Below are positions 20,929 through 31,692 of a stretch of 64,000 nucleotides of DNA, piece after piece (the first letter of the stretch is position 1; every line of letters begins with the position of its first letter). This DNA is from Prostheceraeus crozeri (taxonomy: Eukaryota > Platyhelminthes > Polycladida > Euryleptidae), in assembly GCA_907163375.1 (NCBI GenBank), contig CAJQUW010002205.1:726501-790500 (forward strand). Direction: 5' to 3'. The position numbers and the translations under genes are program-made. The notes beneath the pieces are model-generated. The model saw only the letters and a program-made list of their open reading frames with translations. It was not told the origin of the DNA and did no database searches.

Positions 20929-21272
20929 GCATCGGGGACGCTGATGATCTTCGCCAACACGACATTCCCGTAATTCAACATCTGCCGGGAGTCGGACAGA
21001 ATCTACAAGATCATCTGGAGCTTTATATACAGCAACGGTGTAAAAAGCCAATCACTCTCTACACAGCTCAATGGAAATTCCCGCACAAGATGATAGCCAT
21101 TGGTTTGGAATGGTTCCTAAAACAAACTGGTTGGGGAGCTTCTACACATCTAGAGAGCGGAGGATTTATCCGCTCTGAGGCTGGAATACCACATCCAGAT
21201 TTGCAATATCATTTCTTGCCATCTGCTGTGTATGATCACGGACGGAAAATGGGTCATTGCCATGCATTCCAA
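20929..21272 (+). CDS. CHDH: Choline dehydrogenase, penultimate exon
   Basis: CHDH is the FAD-dependent GMC oxidoreductase of the mitochondrial inner membrane that oxidises choline to betaine aldehyde, the first step to glycine betaine. A pyrimidine-rich acceptor ends CTCTACAG at 20928. The exon opens in phase 1 and reads GIGDADDLRQHDIPVIQHLP, then GVGQNLQDHLELYIQQRC, continuing through GLEWFLKQTGWGA, HLESGGFIRSEAG, HPDLQYHFLPSAVYDHGR. These closely match animal CHDH (LPGVGQNLQDHLE, ETGGFIRS, PHPDIQFHFLPS). The donor CAA|GTAAGA at 21273 leaves phase 0. The preceding exon should end within the GAINSPQ..LSG motif; I did not find it in this window. No stop or frameshift is present. Confidence 0.95.
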
Positions 21273-21696
21273 GTAAGAAAATTCTCGTTACTCATTTACC
21301 ATTGAATTCATAACAACCTAGTGGAGTGTAGAAAGATAATTCAGTTTTATTCGAAAATAAGAAGCCGGTGTATAAGCTGAGCACACGAAGCACATGTCAA
21401 GGTCATAATTAAATCATGAATAACTGCTCTGGCTTTCATTTGCAAAATAACAACATTAATTTGCTTCAAACATAAAATCGAACAGAACGAAGTTTAACTG
21501 AAAAATAACCATGCGCCTTCATAAGGGAAAAGTGTAAACATTTTGATAATGAGCCCTATCTTTCTAAAGATATGTTATCACTTTCATTTTCACTCTTTTA
21601 TTCCCAATTGTACATCTTCAAAGACTTCAGTCTTCATCCTAAGTGGCTTATATGTAAAAAGCTGGGCATCAAGACATTATTTACAATTTAGGTTAA

Positions 21697-22052
21697 ATAT
21701 CTAAAGAAAGTGACAACTATTAAGTCAATACAAGACACCAACACCCTTGAATACCCGTGAACACCGAAGTGATATCGACAGCTTATTGTCCTATTATTAT
21801 TGACAGAACGGGATACAATAATGATAGGACAATAAGCTGTCGATATCATTTCGAGATGACTTCTGCCCTCACTCTCATTCCTTTTGAGACGTCAGCGTGG
21901 CCTAGTGAAGAAAGTGCGAGCTCGTCTCCACCGCGGACTTCGGTTCGATTCCTAGGTCTGTCGAGTGCAGTCGGGGAATCAAGGGTTTAGTATTGACTTA
22001 ATAGTTGTCGTTATCTGTAGATAGTCAATGCATTGCGACAGACCTTTATTGT
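21697..22052 (+). mobile_element. tRNA-headed SINE-like element with internal hairpin
   Basis: Direct repeats CAATTTAGGTTAA at 21684-21696 and 22053-22065 look like a 13 bp target duplication. Inside are a polymerase III A box TGGCCTAGTGA (21898-21908) and B box GGTTCGATTCC (21942-21952) 33 bp apart, as in tRNA-derived SINEs. Left of the head lies a near-perfect hairpin with 32 bp arms (21770-21801 and 21817-21848, one mismatch, 15 nt loop). An outer inverted repeat of 20 bp, GACAACTATTAAGTCAATAC, encloses everything (21712-21731 and 21990-22009). A SINE head inside foldback arms is unusual; it may be a SINE inserted in a MITE. Confidence 0.6.
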
Positions 22053-22099
22053 CAATTTAGGTTAATGATAATAAAACTCTCAACTTTAAAGACAATGGG

Positions 22100-22316
22100 A
22101 AAGAATTGGTATCATGATATATGGTTTAGCGTCACTACTCCCCATACTGGGGGCTTCGACGGTGCTGACATTGTCAGACTTTTTACTGGAGCGTTGTGGT
22201 ACTTTTAGTCCGGATGCCCTTCCTGCCGACTTCCAATGACACTTTCGGGGCTCGACCTCTGTACCGAAAGATCACTAGTCCAAGCACTTAACCACTGTGC
22301 CACGGAGACCACATAT
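22100..22316 (-). mobile_element. tRNA-derived SINE, minus orientation
   Basis: Read on the minus strand, the element has an A box TGGCACAGTGG (22302-22292), a B box GGTCGAGCCCC (22257-22247) and then GGCAGGAAGGGCATCCGG (22227-22210). That last block is a body motif shared by many animal SINEs and LINE 3' ends. It is a retroposed non-coding element copied by a partner LINE. The left (3') boundary is uncertain and no clean target duplication was found. Confidence 0.75.
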
Positions 22317-22352
22317 CATATAATTAAATATCTGTTTCATAAGTATTTGAGA

Positions 22353-22551
22353 AAACTGATTTTGCAATGCGAGTTTTGCTCGTACTAGTAATGACGGAGA
22401 GCAGTCGAAGTTTGAATGATTATGAAGCGCTATTTCAGATGAAAAAAGTCGGCCTAGTAAATGCTCTGAAATAGCGCTTCATAATTGTGAATTTGGACAA
22501 TTTTTTCCGTCATCGCCCGCACGAACAAATTTCGCACTGGAAAATCAGTTG
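22353..22551. mobile_element. Foldback MITE with long imperfect arms
   Basis: The two halves are inverted copies. Outer arms: AACTGATTTTGCAATGCGA at left against AACTGATTTTCCAGTGCGA (reverse strand) at right. Inner arms: TATGAAGCGCTATTTCAG perfectly matched by CTGAAATAGCGCTTCATA. TGACGGA and TCCGTCA also pair. The loop is about 27 nt. It has no coding capacity. The transposase family that moved it cannot be told from the ends alone. Confidence 0.65.
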
Positions 22552-22929
22552 TTGGATTTAATGATTAAACTTAATTATCTTTATTTTCTTAATGCTCTTT
22601 TTTACATATAAGGAGCACTGAGGAGTCTTTCAATTCGTCAAATTGGATAAAATGAGTCGAAGTGATAGGAGGATTCTATTTTTAATGAAGGCATATAGGA
22701 TGATATTGTCCCTGTTTTCGCGCGAAATCGCTCTTCCACGTTACATAGAAGCTATAACGCATATATGCATGTCCATATTAATTCAATTGCTGCCAGTACT
22801 CTGTCACATGACTCTGCATAAACATGACTATTATTAGAAAATTGATTTTTTGACTACACCATCGAAAGAAAAATTCATCGAAGTCGTGTCTGCTGTTGAC
22901 CATTTGACGATGATGTATTTTTGTATGAC

Positions 22930-23440
22930 GCATGTTTAATTAAGTACGCAGATGATTTTACATTGTGTTGCTCTGTCTATAGGAACGCTGACTCTACTCT
23001 CATGCTGAATCATTATGATCAACTCATGGCTTGGTCTTCTATGTATAAAATGTGAATAAATGCAAGCAGATGTTTATTGCTTTAATCCGAATTTTGACTG
23101 TGAAAGAAATCATCTGTCATCAATTGAGACCGTACATAGTTTAAGATTACTCGGTGTGATCATTGATAGCAGATTGACGTGGAGAGAACATGTATTGTTT
23201 ATTGCAAAGAAAGCGTCGTCAAAGATTTATGTGATACGTCAGTTGAAACATTTTTTATCTAGTGATCTCATCATTGAAGTGTATTTTTCCTGTGTTCGTA
23301 GTGTATTAGAATATTGTTCTCCCTTGTTTGTAAACCTACAATCCACCAGTTCTGACTTATTGGAGCGTTTACAAAATCGCGGTCAGCGTATAATCTGCGA
23401 AAAAATCTGATTGTAGCTGTGTACGATTTGTTCGCTCCGT
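22930..23440 (+). pseudogene. CR1/Jockey-like LINE reverse transcriptase fragment
   Basis: The frame reads LIKYADDFTLCC, containing the YADD catalytic motif of reverse transcriptase, then LMLNHYDQLMAWSSMYKM. After a stop it continues with LRLLGVIIDSRLTWREHVLF, KASSKIYVIRQLKHF, SVLEYCSPLFVNL and LERLQNRGQRIIC. These are the RT C-terminal thumb and connection blocks of CR1/Jockey-type LINEs, in the expected order. The 5' RT motifs and endonuclease are absent and no simple-repeat tail is visible. It resembles the copy at 6076 in domain but is clearly a different subfamily. Confidence 0.87.
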
Positions 23441-26131
23441 TTACCATACATATTTAACGATATACTTTGTCGAAATATTTTTATCTTTCCTTCGAAGCTT
23501 CAAAATGTTTTCCACATCGATTTCCTTCGAAGTATTTTTATCGAGACATTCATTTGAATTGATGTCCTGCGAAAATTTTTTTTCATATTGAAGTCTTTGT
23601 CTGGATCGATCTCACTTTCAAGTTTATCAATGCTTAATCTTTCACTATCAAAAGTGCTTCAACATCAGTTTCCTTCAAAGTTTGTCGAAGTATTTATATA
23701 GTGAGGACGCCATGCGAAGTGAATTTTTTCATGTCAGAACCTTTGTCCACATCGATTTCAAGATTCATCATTTTCATTTGATCGAAATATATTTCTACAT
23801 CGAAATTATTCAAACATTGATTCCCGTAGATGTAACTTCTGAAATGAAAATCAAGCGCATGTCCGTCATCAGTACGAAATCATGACATCTTTTTTAAGAT
23901 AAGACTTATCAATGCTCATCTGAATGACCTTCAGACAGCATAGATTTCCAAAGTCTCTGCTAAGCTACGAGTATTTTGTCTGCACTTGTCTTTGGTATGC
24001 AGGCTATTAATAATTTAATTATCTTCTCAAAAATGTCATGGAGATGCCACTCAGCATCTATCAGCGCGTCACAGACCCATAAGCATCTGCGAAGAATGTT
24101 TCCTGTTGGCATGAAGATGAAGTTGACTTGTTGAAGATGAAAAGTTATCGATCCCTCTTATCACGAAAATTAATTAATCTACGTCATCTGGCATCTCATC
24201 GTTGTTCCAATTCTTGCGTTGTTATGACTTTTATGACAGCAGTATCAGTTAAGTAAATTAGTTAACGACAGTTACACATTTATGCAAGTGTGATTTATCT
24301 AAGGTGAATACAACTCAAATTCGTCGAATACAACTTGGATTGAACCTCATAGTGGATGAGTTTCTTTTTCTTATACAGTGCAACCACGCTCCGCCTTTTG
24401 GGCCATTCATAAATCACGTGATGACATACACAGGGAGCCATCACGAAACATTATCATGCGCTCACTGATTGTGATTTGTGAAGCAATCGATATATTGCTT
24501 ATTATAAGTCAAGGGTCATTCCAGAAGAGTGAGACCGTCCAATTATATTTATTGCTAGAGAGAGCAGCACCGTCCCTGCTCGAATTTTACGCGAGAAAAC
24601 AAGTCGCTATTGAGTCACGTGAATTGCCTGCATTCTTGAAAGCGTGCGCATCCCACAGGTCGATCGACATTTCGAAATTCGGCTCGCAGATCAGTTAAGA
24701 CTATGTACCCATTTATAAGTCCAAAAGTCGACTGCACATTGATAGTTCTAAATTGACGATGGGAACAGTCAGCAGACGATTGACTATTTCAATACGAAAA
24801 ATAGCTCTTTTTCACAATCAAGTCATTCTAGCTTTTGAACAGAGCCACAGATTGACATGACATTTTGAATAGCAGTGATTCATGGAGTTCAGGTATATTT
24901 TGTCAATTCATGTCATCGATTGAATCTCAACAAGAAATAAGTTGACAGCATGTGAAAATCTCACCAAAAAAGTCCAAGCTACGCAGGCCTCAACACATTA
25001 GTCAACAGCATATAATTATTTATTTTCCTCAATTATTTAGGATTCATTTTTGCATGTCATTATGTGATATATTGGCAGGGGTGGGGTATACATTGACGAC
25101 ATCACAAAACATCACCGAGGGGGCAGTCGTGTAAAAAATTTGCGAATTTTATCATCATTTGATTCATGAATAGCCCTTCATATTTTCTAAACAGGGGAGG
25201 ACAAATTGCCCCATCATTAGTGACATGATTCAAAAACGATTTTTGTAGATGTCTCTAATTGTTATTGTCAACCACATTTATTTAGATTGAAATTTCAATT
25301 CTGAGTTATTAATTCAGTAATTGTCATTATTATTATTATTGTTAGGGAGCATATATGCCAAATAACGAGATATATAGAGACTGTGCACAGTTTCGTAAAA
25401 GAGCGAGGAAGAGCATAATTTCTATCGAAAAATAAAATGCATCCCTAATATCTCAACCCAAGGATGTTTTCTATTGTTTTCGTAAGCACGTGATTGGCCA
25501 ATCCATTATTATGGGCTGGATGTTATTACTATCTCGGTTGCTTTCTTGTGAGTTGAGATTTTTTGGTTCATGTTTCTGTGTATTAAGTTGGGTTTAGGAT
25601 TGGTCTTTAGTTATCAAAGGTATCAAAGTTATCAAAAATATCCTCTAAAAATGATCTCTTTCAAATTCAAATTTGTTTATTTGGCATTTGGTTGTTTTGC
25701 AAAACAGTGTTATCGACCATTCGTATTATGTGCATTGAAACAAAAACGTTATTTAGCTTAGTTGGTTCGTACTTGGGTCATCGTGGACATCCATAGGTCT
25801 ACAGTGATGTCTTTTAGATACAGTTATCTTGCTTTAAAACATATATAAGTTAAAAACGAGAATTCATGAAAGATAAAGCTGGACAATGATTGATTGTGAT
25901 ATGAGTATGTTAATGTGCACGGAGACGTGGGTTTGAATTGGCTATATTCCAACCCTGTTCGTCATGTGCAATGTTAAAACGGACATGATGAGAACAGGTC
26001 TAGTTGAAATCAATTGAGTTATTATTTTTGGTTCAAGTTTTTGATGCTGAAAATATTTTCATTATCGGTGTATATTCGTAGCAATTCCAAAAGTAATATT
26101 TCTGCATTATTGAATCACATAATTTTTTCAG

Positions 26132-26653
26132 GTTCACGTCGGACCCATGCGTTCTCCAAGTGTTGGATATCTTAAACTACGCTCCGCCAATCCGAGAGAA
26201 CATCCACTGATTGAGCCCAATTATATGTCCAAGGAGGAGGATTGGCGACAGATGCGGGCTGCCATACGACTCAGTCGTGAGATCTTTGCTCAGCCTGCAT
26301 TTGATGAGTACAGGGACGGAGAACTAGCACCTGGTGCTGATGTCACTTCCGATTCTCAGCTTGATGCCTTCATACGTGCAGAGGCAGTGACTTCCTATCA
26401 TCCTTCTTGTACGGTTCGCATGGGCGGGGATGATGCTCCTCTAGATCCTCAGTGTAGGGTTCGTGGAGTAGAGTGCCTTAGGGTGATCGATGCGTCTGCC
26501 ATGCCCAGCATTGTCAGTGGGAACTTAAACGCACCGACTATTATGCTGGCGGAGAAAGCAGCAGACATTGTACTTGGAGTAAAGCCTTTGCCAAAGAGCA
26601 ATGCACCCGTATGGACCCCCAAGCATCCAGAGCGACAGAGGGAATCATTATAA
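26132..26653 (+). CDS. CHDH: Choline dehydrogenase, terminal exon
   Basis: The exon follows acceptor TTTTTTCAG at 26131 in phase 0 and continues the previous exon seamlessly (HAFQ|VHVGPMR), as in animal CHDH. It holds the C-terminal GMC domain: SVGYLKLRSANPREHPLIEP, LSREIFAQPAFDEYR, then SYHPSCTVRMGG with the catalytic His, CRVRGVECLRVIDASAMPS, and SGNLNAPTIMLAEKAADIV with the Asn that completes the active-site pair. The stop is TAA at 26651. The last 25 residues (KSNAPVWTPKHPERQRESL) are variable, as usual in the family. No AATAAA polyadenylation signal is obvious in the next 400 bp. The exon is intact, so the gene is probably functional. Confidence 0.96.
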   Translation, partial: VHVGPMRSPSVGYLKLRSANPREHPLIEPNYMSKEEDWRQMRAAIRLSREIFAQPAFDEYRDGELAPGADVTSDSQLDAFIRAEAVTSYHPSCTVRMGGDDAPLDPQCRVRGVECLRVIDASAMPSIVSGNLNAPTIMLAEKAADIVLGVKPLPKSNAPVWTPKHPERQRESL

Positions 26654-29600
26654 CAGCATCAGAAAATAGTCTGTTGTTCGCGTTTTGTTCCCTCTGTTGC
26701 TTTGCATTTAATTTTACAAAGATGATGATTAAGTGAGCACTTTGTTGACTTAAATAATTACTTTTGTTATATTTTCAAAATGATTTTTATTCAAATTGTC
26801 TTCGTTTTTATTTTGAATTCTCAATATTTGATCAAGTAAAGTATGTGACGGGAACGAAGAAGGATGTAAAAATCGAGAAGGATATTTTCCGAGCAAGTAA
26901 GAATTCTTGATTGAAAAAATGAAACATCTTTTCAGAAGATTTTTCAATATAATGGCGGAGATCTATCGTGAGCTTTTCATGTCTTTAGATATCAAGGCAC
27001 TTCTTCATAATCTTAATCAACAAATAGACAAGTGACTTACATCAGTAGGTTGCAGTGCTCAAGATTGGTAAGGGGGGATTGATAATACATTTTACAATTG
27101 TTAAAAACCGCCGGTTTTTTATCTATATTGTATTGTCGAAAAGCATTATTCTCTGATATATGAAATGCACATCGAGTATAATTACCGGGGTACGCCAATG
27201 AGTGTTCATTTACATCTCGAATAAGAGGAGAGAGCGGGGCTCATTTAGCAATTCAGATATTCGGAAAGATATTGGGATTATTGAATCGGACTTGTCTGAA
27301 GTTTTAGAGCGATTATTCAATGCGGCGAGTTTCTTGACGCTATCCATGTCTTGCGCAAATATGTCTTTTGGTGAGTAATTTTACTTTACCATGCAATAGC
27401 ACAGGTGCAGTGTTGCTCGCAATGACAGACTCATTCGATTTAGCTGACTCATCCACAAGAAAAGTTGATAGCTCGCTGAGGAATTCTCTTCCATCATTCG
27501 TAACTAATTCAAATGCTAAAATCAGGTTTCACGTCAGACTTTTTTCTTCGAAAATTTAAATCAGATCTATCTTAATGTCGTGTAAAAGCTAGTGTAGTTC
27601 AAGCGCATACTTTTCAATAGTGGCATCGATTGCTACTTCAACCTTGATGGTGATAGCTAATATCATTATCAGTCTACGAACGTGTGTTTGGATCTGCTTC
27701 ACCAAGAATAATTAACTCCCAATACTTGAAATATTGAGCACTCTTTGCAATTATGGCCGGGTAATTTCCTGAGCGGATGATCTCATGTTAGGCTGAAGAT
27801 CAATCTGAAAATATAGGCTCCTTCAACATCAAGAAAGATGAAAACTTAGCCTTGTTCAAAATCCTTGAATTACTAACATAGACTGACGCAGCCGAGAATT
27901 AGTTTGCTATGTAGGCCTGTGTAGCCTACTTTAAAGTGCATAATTTATGGATTTGGCACCAAGGCTATTAGTTGAGTTGTCTTTCTCTCAGGAAAACTAG
28001 AAAATAATTGTTAATTACAATTTAGGCCTGATATCAAACCAAGTTATTTTTATCAAGCCACTCTAATGGAGGCCGAAGTTTCAATTGGAAGTTGACACCA
28101 CAATGGCCTGAGTTGAAGCTGTTTTACATGTCTTCTTTAAATTTTCGGAGAAAGAGAAATGCATGCAAGAAGTCTGTCTTCTCCTAGCGCGTATGATATA
28201 GCCTTCATGCAAGCTTTCATCTTTCTTCTGCTATCATTGCCAAATGTGAACTATATATGAATTTAGTTTTACTTCGGCCAAAAGTCTAAGCATATGCTAA
28301 GTTTTTGATTGCATTTGTCATAAGCTAAAGAACGTCAACAATTATCAAGAAAATCTTTCCAATCCCTGATAATCAAATATGATGATCGTTCTGATTTTTT
28401 AACATGTGAGATTAGCTATCTATTGATGTCAAAATGCCAGGGCTAAGCATTAGTAATGAAGATATGCCAGTCTGTAATGCTAGCAAAAATTGAGAAATTT
28501 TCTAAAAGTCTGGAAGTGTAAAGATTTCCTGCCTGTTTTAGAAAATTTCTCTATTTTCTAACATTACAAACTGGCATATCTTCATTAATATTCTAAAACC
28601 TTCTCAACAGGAAGCATAACATATTGTACTTCATCTCCTTGCCATCTAAGCCTTCTTACTGTTTCGTTTTTAAGAAACCTATAGCAAGTATTTGGGGTCT
28701 TCATAAAACTTATTTACTCAGGCTAATTATCGTTTTGATCAAAACTAGCTTTTATACAGATTACGCTATTCTGACAGGTCATGACAAATAGAAGTTGCTA
28801 TATAAAAAATGCGCTGATATTCATCTGAGAGGCTGCAGACCAGCCATAACACATGATTTCATGTAATTTACATGTTTGCATGCTCAGAGGCTAGATCGAT
28901 TTCCTACGTAAAATGCAAAGAACGCTCTTTTCCAAAAAATAGAATTAGGCCTATTGTAGTTAGATTTCTCTTTGCTTCTGTTACAAACAATTATGCTTTA
29001 CATAGTGAATTTGGGTACCGGCGATGCTTTATCTCTGAGCTTATACGCAGCATATCTTCAGTCCGTTTGCTGGGATTTGGGAGAAAAATCCATCATATTT
29101 TTATAATAAAATTCAGCATTTACTTCTTGGATTGTGAAAGGATAATGTACTCATATTACTTGAATAATTTAAACAGTATACGCAGCTTACAAAAGTTTGC
29201 GAAGGTTGCTTCAAAACCGCTTCATCGCAGCAAAGCATGGTTTCTCTTCACAAGAAATTAAATCGTGTTCGACACTGCTCCTCACCTTTTTAAGCTGCAA
29301 ATATGTATTTGCAGCTAAAAAAACAAAATCTTTATTTCAAAGCCAATTTTCTACAGAAAATCAATAGGATGTGCTGCAATATGCAGCATCATTTCGTCAA
29401 GAGGATGATCTACATATGACAAAGTTTTGAATATTTCTACAGATTTGTAGGTATATCCTAGTAGTCATACCTATATTTTATTTCTATGAAGGAATAGAAT
29501 TTTGTGAATAACCTAACAGTACATGAAGGTATAGTCGATGACAAATAGAAGAGAATTTTCATTTTTCTGAGGTACTGAGATTTTCTTGCATGTTACAACT

Positions 29601-30245
29601 CAAAATAACCCAGCAAAGGGTATTTAATAAATTGTCAACATCACAATTTCACTCAAGGGAAAAAGCATGTCCAAAAATGTAACAAAGATTTGTCGGGTCG
29701 AAATTTTAGAAAGTGCAGGACCCCCGGAATCTCTCGCCTATCGTCACTGAACAATTGACTACGTTGATGTGAATGTTTTATATATGGATAAATTATCCGG
29801 CATATTAATAAATAATTGATATAAAGCTTACTTATAGCATTATTTATGAATATAGCAATTTTCAATGGTCGGATAGACGTTCTACCATCATGCGTCACTA
29901 GCATTATTATCTCTTTATAACTATCACTTTAATAATCATTGTCTGCAAGCTGAAATAAATCTTGTTAAATAAGCATGGAGTGCTTTTCATCCAATTAAAT
30001 GCAAAAACGAATGTTTTTTAATATGATCAAGGAAAATGTTGCGAAAGTATCATTCTACATTTTGGATGTTTTATAGGATGAACCACTTAGCTACTTTGTT
30101 CAAGTCAAGTTCAAATCAAACGAACAAATGAATCCCGAATAACAGGTCATTCACTCTATCAGTAGGCCTATTCATCGTGGATCTAAAATAGGTCTTCAAT
30201 ACTAAGTGGCGTACACTGAAGATTTGCTCACATCCACAACTTGAT
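26654..30245. other. CHDH 3' flank and intergenic stretch
   Basis: The first few hundred bases should be 3' UTR, but the end is not marked by a clear signal. A long hairpin lies at 28449-28591 (listed separately). A 129-codon frame at 28872-29261 shows no domain motif. No mobile element ends or exons are recognised otherwise. Confidence 0.5.
28449..28591. repeat. Imperfect 57 bp hairpin (foldback)
   Basis: The left arm (28449-28507) and right arm (28536-28591) are inverted copies sharing TAATGAAGATATGCCAG, TGTAATG, and AGAAATTTTCTAAAA, with a loop of about 28 nt. There are a few mismatches and small gaps. It could be a tiny MITE or, if transcribed, a long hairpin RNA. No flanking duplication is evident. 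Confidence 0.65.
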
Positions 30246-31690
30246 CCGGGTGTTTCAAAAGTTTTAGTACAAGAACTTTACTAATATTTTATAAGTTTTA
30301 TCGGTGTTGAATCAACTTTATAATACAAATTCAAACATACTAGCACATTACTCGAAAACATTTCCTCGTGATTCACGACACTGATGCACTCTCCTCTCAA
30401 AATCTCTCATGGTGTCTCGATACATTAGCAAAGGAATTCCGTGAATTTTGTCTTCATTTGCTGATCTTAGGGACTGAAGATTTTCGTAGCGTCTATTGTA
30501 AGCAAACACTAAAGATTTGAGATATGGCTAATACCAAAAGTCACAGGGAGTTAGGTCGGGACTCCTGGCAGGCCACTCGATCGGGCCTCGACGTCCATTG
30601 TCTTTGTCGACGTCCAATCCATCGACCATTCAACTTGGTGTCAAGAATTTCTCTCACTTTCACTGCGTAATATGAAGAAGCGCCATCTTGCTGATAATGT
30701 GAACTTATGTTTCGGGAGAAGTAAGGGACAACATGTTCAGTCAAAATCACACAGTATCTGTCCCCAGTCATTGTTTGTTCCGAAATATCCAAACCAATTA
30801 GCCGATTCCATCCTATTGCTGCCCATACAGTAAGGTACTGAGTAGCGTAGGTCTTACTCTACAATTTCCAATGAGGATTTTCAGCTGCTCAATAATGAAT
30901 ATTGTGTTTGTTGATGCTTCCCGACGACAGATAGAAATTGCGCTCATCAGATAAAACAATTTTTCTTGACCATGAAGGATCTCCGTGAAATCGGTCAATC
31001 ATTATTTCGCAGAATTGCAGGCGCCTGTCCTCATCCCCATCAAAGAGCAATTGACAACAGCTGGCCTTATAGGGCTTCATTACAGATTTATTTAGGCAAC
31101 GAAACACACTAGATGGAGAGATGTCATTGTCACGAGCAATTTGGCGTATCGATGATTGTGGATTTTCATTCACTTCTTCTTGAGCGAGTTCAAGTGAATC
31201 ATCACCGGATGCCGTTACAGGACGCCCTGATCTTGGTCTGTCTTTCGATAACGAACCGGTTTCCAACAGTGTCAATTTCCAATAATTAATCTGTGATCTT
31301 GATGGAGGATTTCGTCCTTACTTCTCTTCAAACTTTCGCTGACTTTCGCCTGAATTTTCGTAGAGAAGCCCAGGCACAGCACATGACTTGCTCTTCAAGC
31401 GAATACATTGTGAATGATTTCACGATGATAATTGCATCGTCAACTTTCATTAACAAAATTCAAAATCGTCGTTGATTCGGCTGCTGTGTTCTAGTATTGA
31501 ATCGATCATAGACATCTTATTCAACAATTCAAGAATTTCAAACTATATGAATAGCTATCGAACATCTCATCCTCCACAGTCATGTAGATTGACTGAATAG
31601 TTTAGGCTACCTTATTTACTTGATTCAACACCGATTAAACTCATACAATATTAGTAAAAATTCTTGTACTAAAACTTTTGAAACACCCGG
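30246..31690 (-). mobile_element. Mariner-like (DD41D) DNA transposon, second subfamily
   Basis: The element is 1445 bp with terminal inverted repeats starting CCGGGTGTTTCAAAAGTTTT at both ends and matching further inwards (AGTACAAGAA, ATATT). TA follows the right end (31691-31692); the left flank reads AT, so the duplication has decayed on one side. The transposase lies on the minus strand in pieces. TIR sequence and protein both differ from the element at 19094, so this is a separate lineage of the same DD41D group. Confidence 0.88.
30541..31275 (-). pseudogene. DD41D mariner-like transposase, broken
   Basis: The N-terminal part (31275-30889) keeps KDRPRSGRPVTA and a helix-turn-helix-like stretch SSIRQIARDNDISPSSVFR. 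It is followed by the first catalytic Asp in IVLSDERNFYLSSGSINKHN. The C-terminal part (30792-30541) has ISEQTMTGDRYCVILTEHVV and the second Asp in YQQDGASSYYAVKVREIL. With a frame change, WPARSPDLTP then supplies the third. Spacing from QQD to the final Asp is 41 if the frame change is bridged by eye. At least two frame changes separate the pieces, so no full protein can be made. Confidence 0.88.
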
Positions 31691-31692
31691 TA

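Larger units (their letters stand above)
21273..26131 (+). other. CHDH last intron (4859 bp)
   Basis: The intron runs from GTAAGA to a T-rich acceptor AATTTTTTCAG. It contains two SINE-like elements (21697-22052 and about 22100-22316), a foldback MITE (22353-22551) and a LINE remnant (22930-23440). Between 23460 and 23890 the sequence repeats degenerate words such as CACATCGATTTC and TTCGAAGTATTT, perhaps a decayed tandem array. An (ATT)n run lies near 25327-25342. A 106-codon frame at 24378-24698 has no recognisable domain. Other stretches (23890-26131) are AT-rich and unremarkable. Confidence 0.85.

Noticed and set aside
21394-21412. TCAAGGTCA, a nuclear-receptor half-site, and similar AAGGTCA in the CACGTGAAGG repeats
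   Set aside because: A 9-mer of this kind is expected by chance at such lengths, and nothing else indicates a regulatory element.
23460-23890. Recurring ACATCGATTTC and TTCGAAGTATTT words
   Set aside because: Too degenerate to define a unit length by eye, so only mentioned under the intron.
24378-24698. 106-codon plus-strand frame preceded by an acceptor-like TTATACAG
   Set aside because: No domain, no matching donor, and it lies inside the CHDH intron, where the two flanking CHDH exons join without missing residues.
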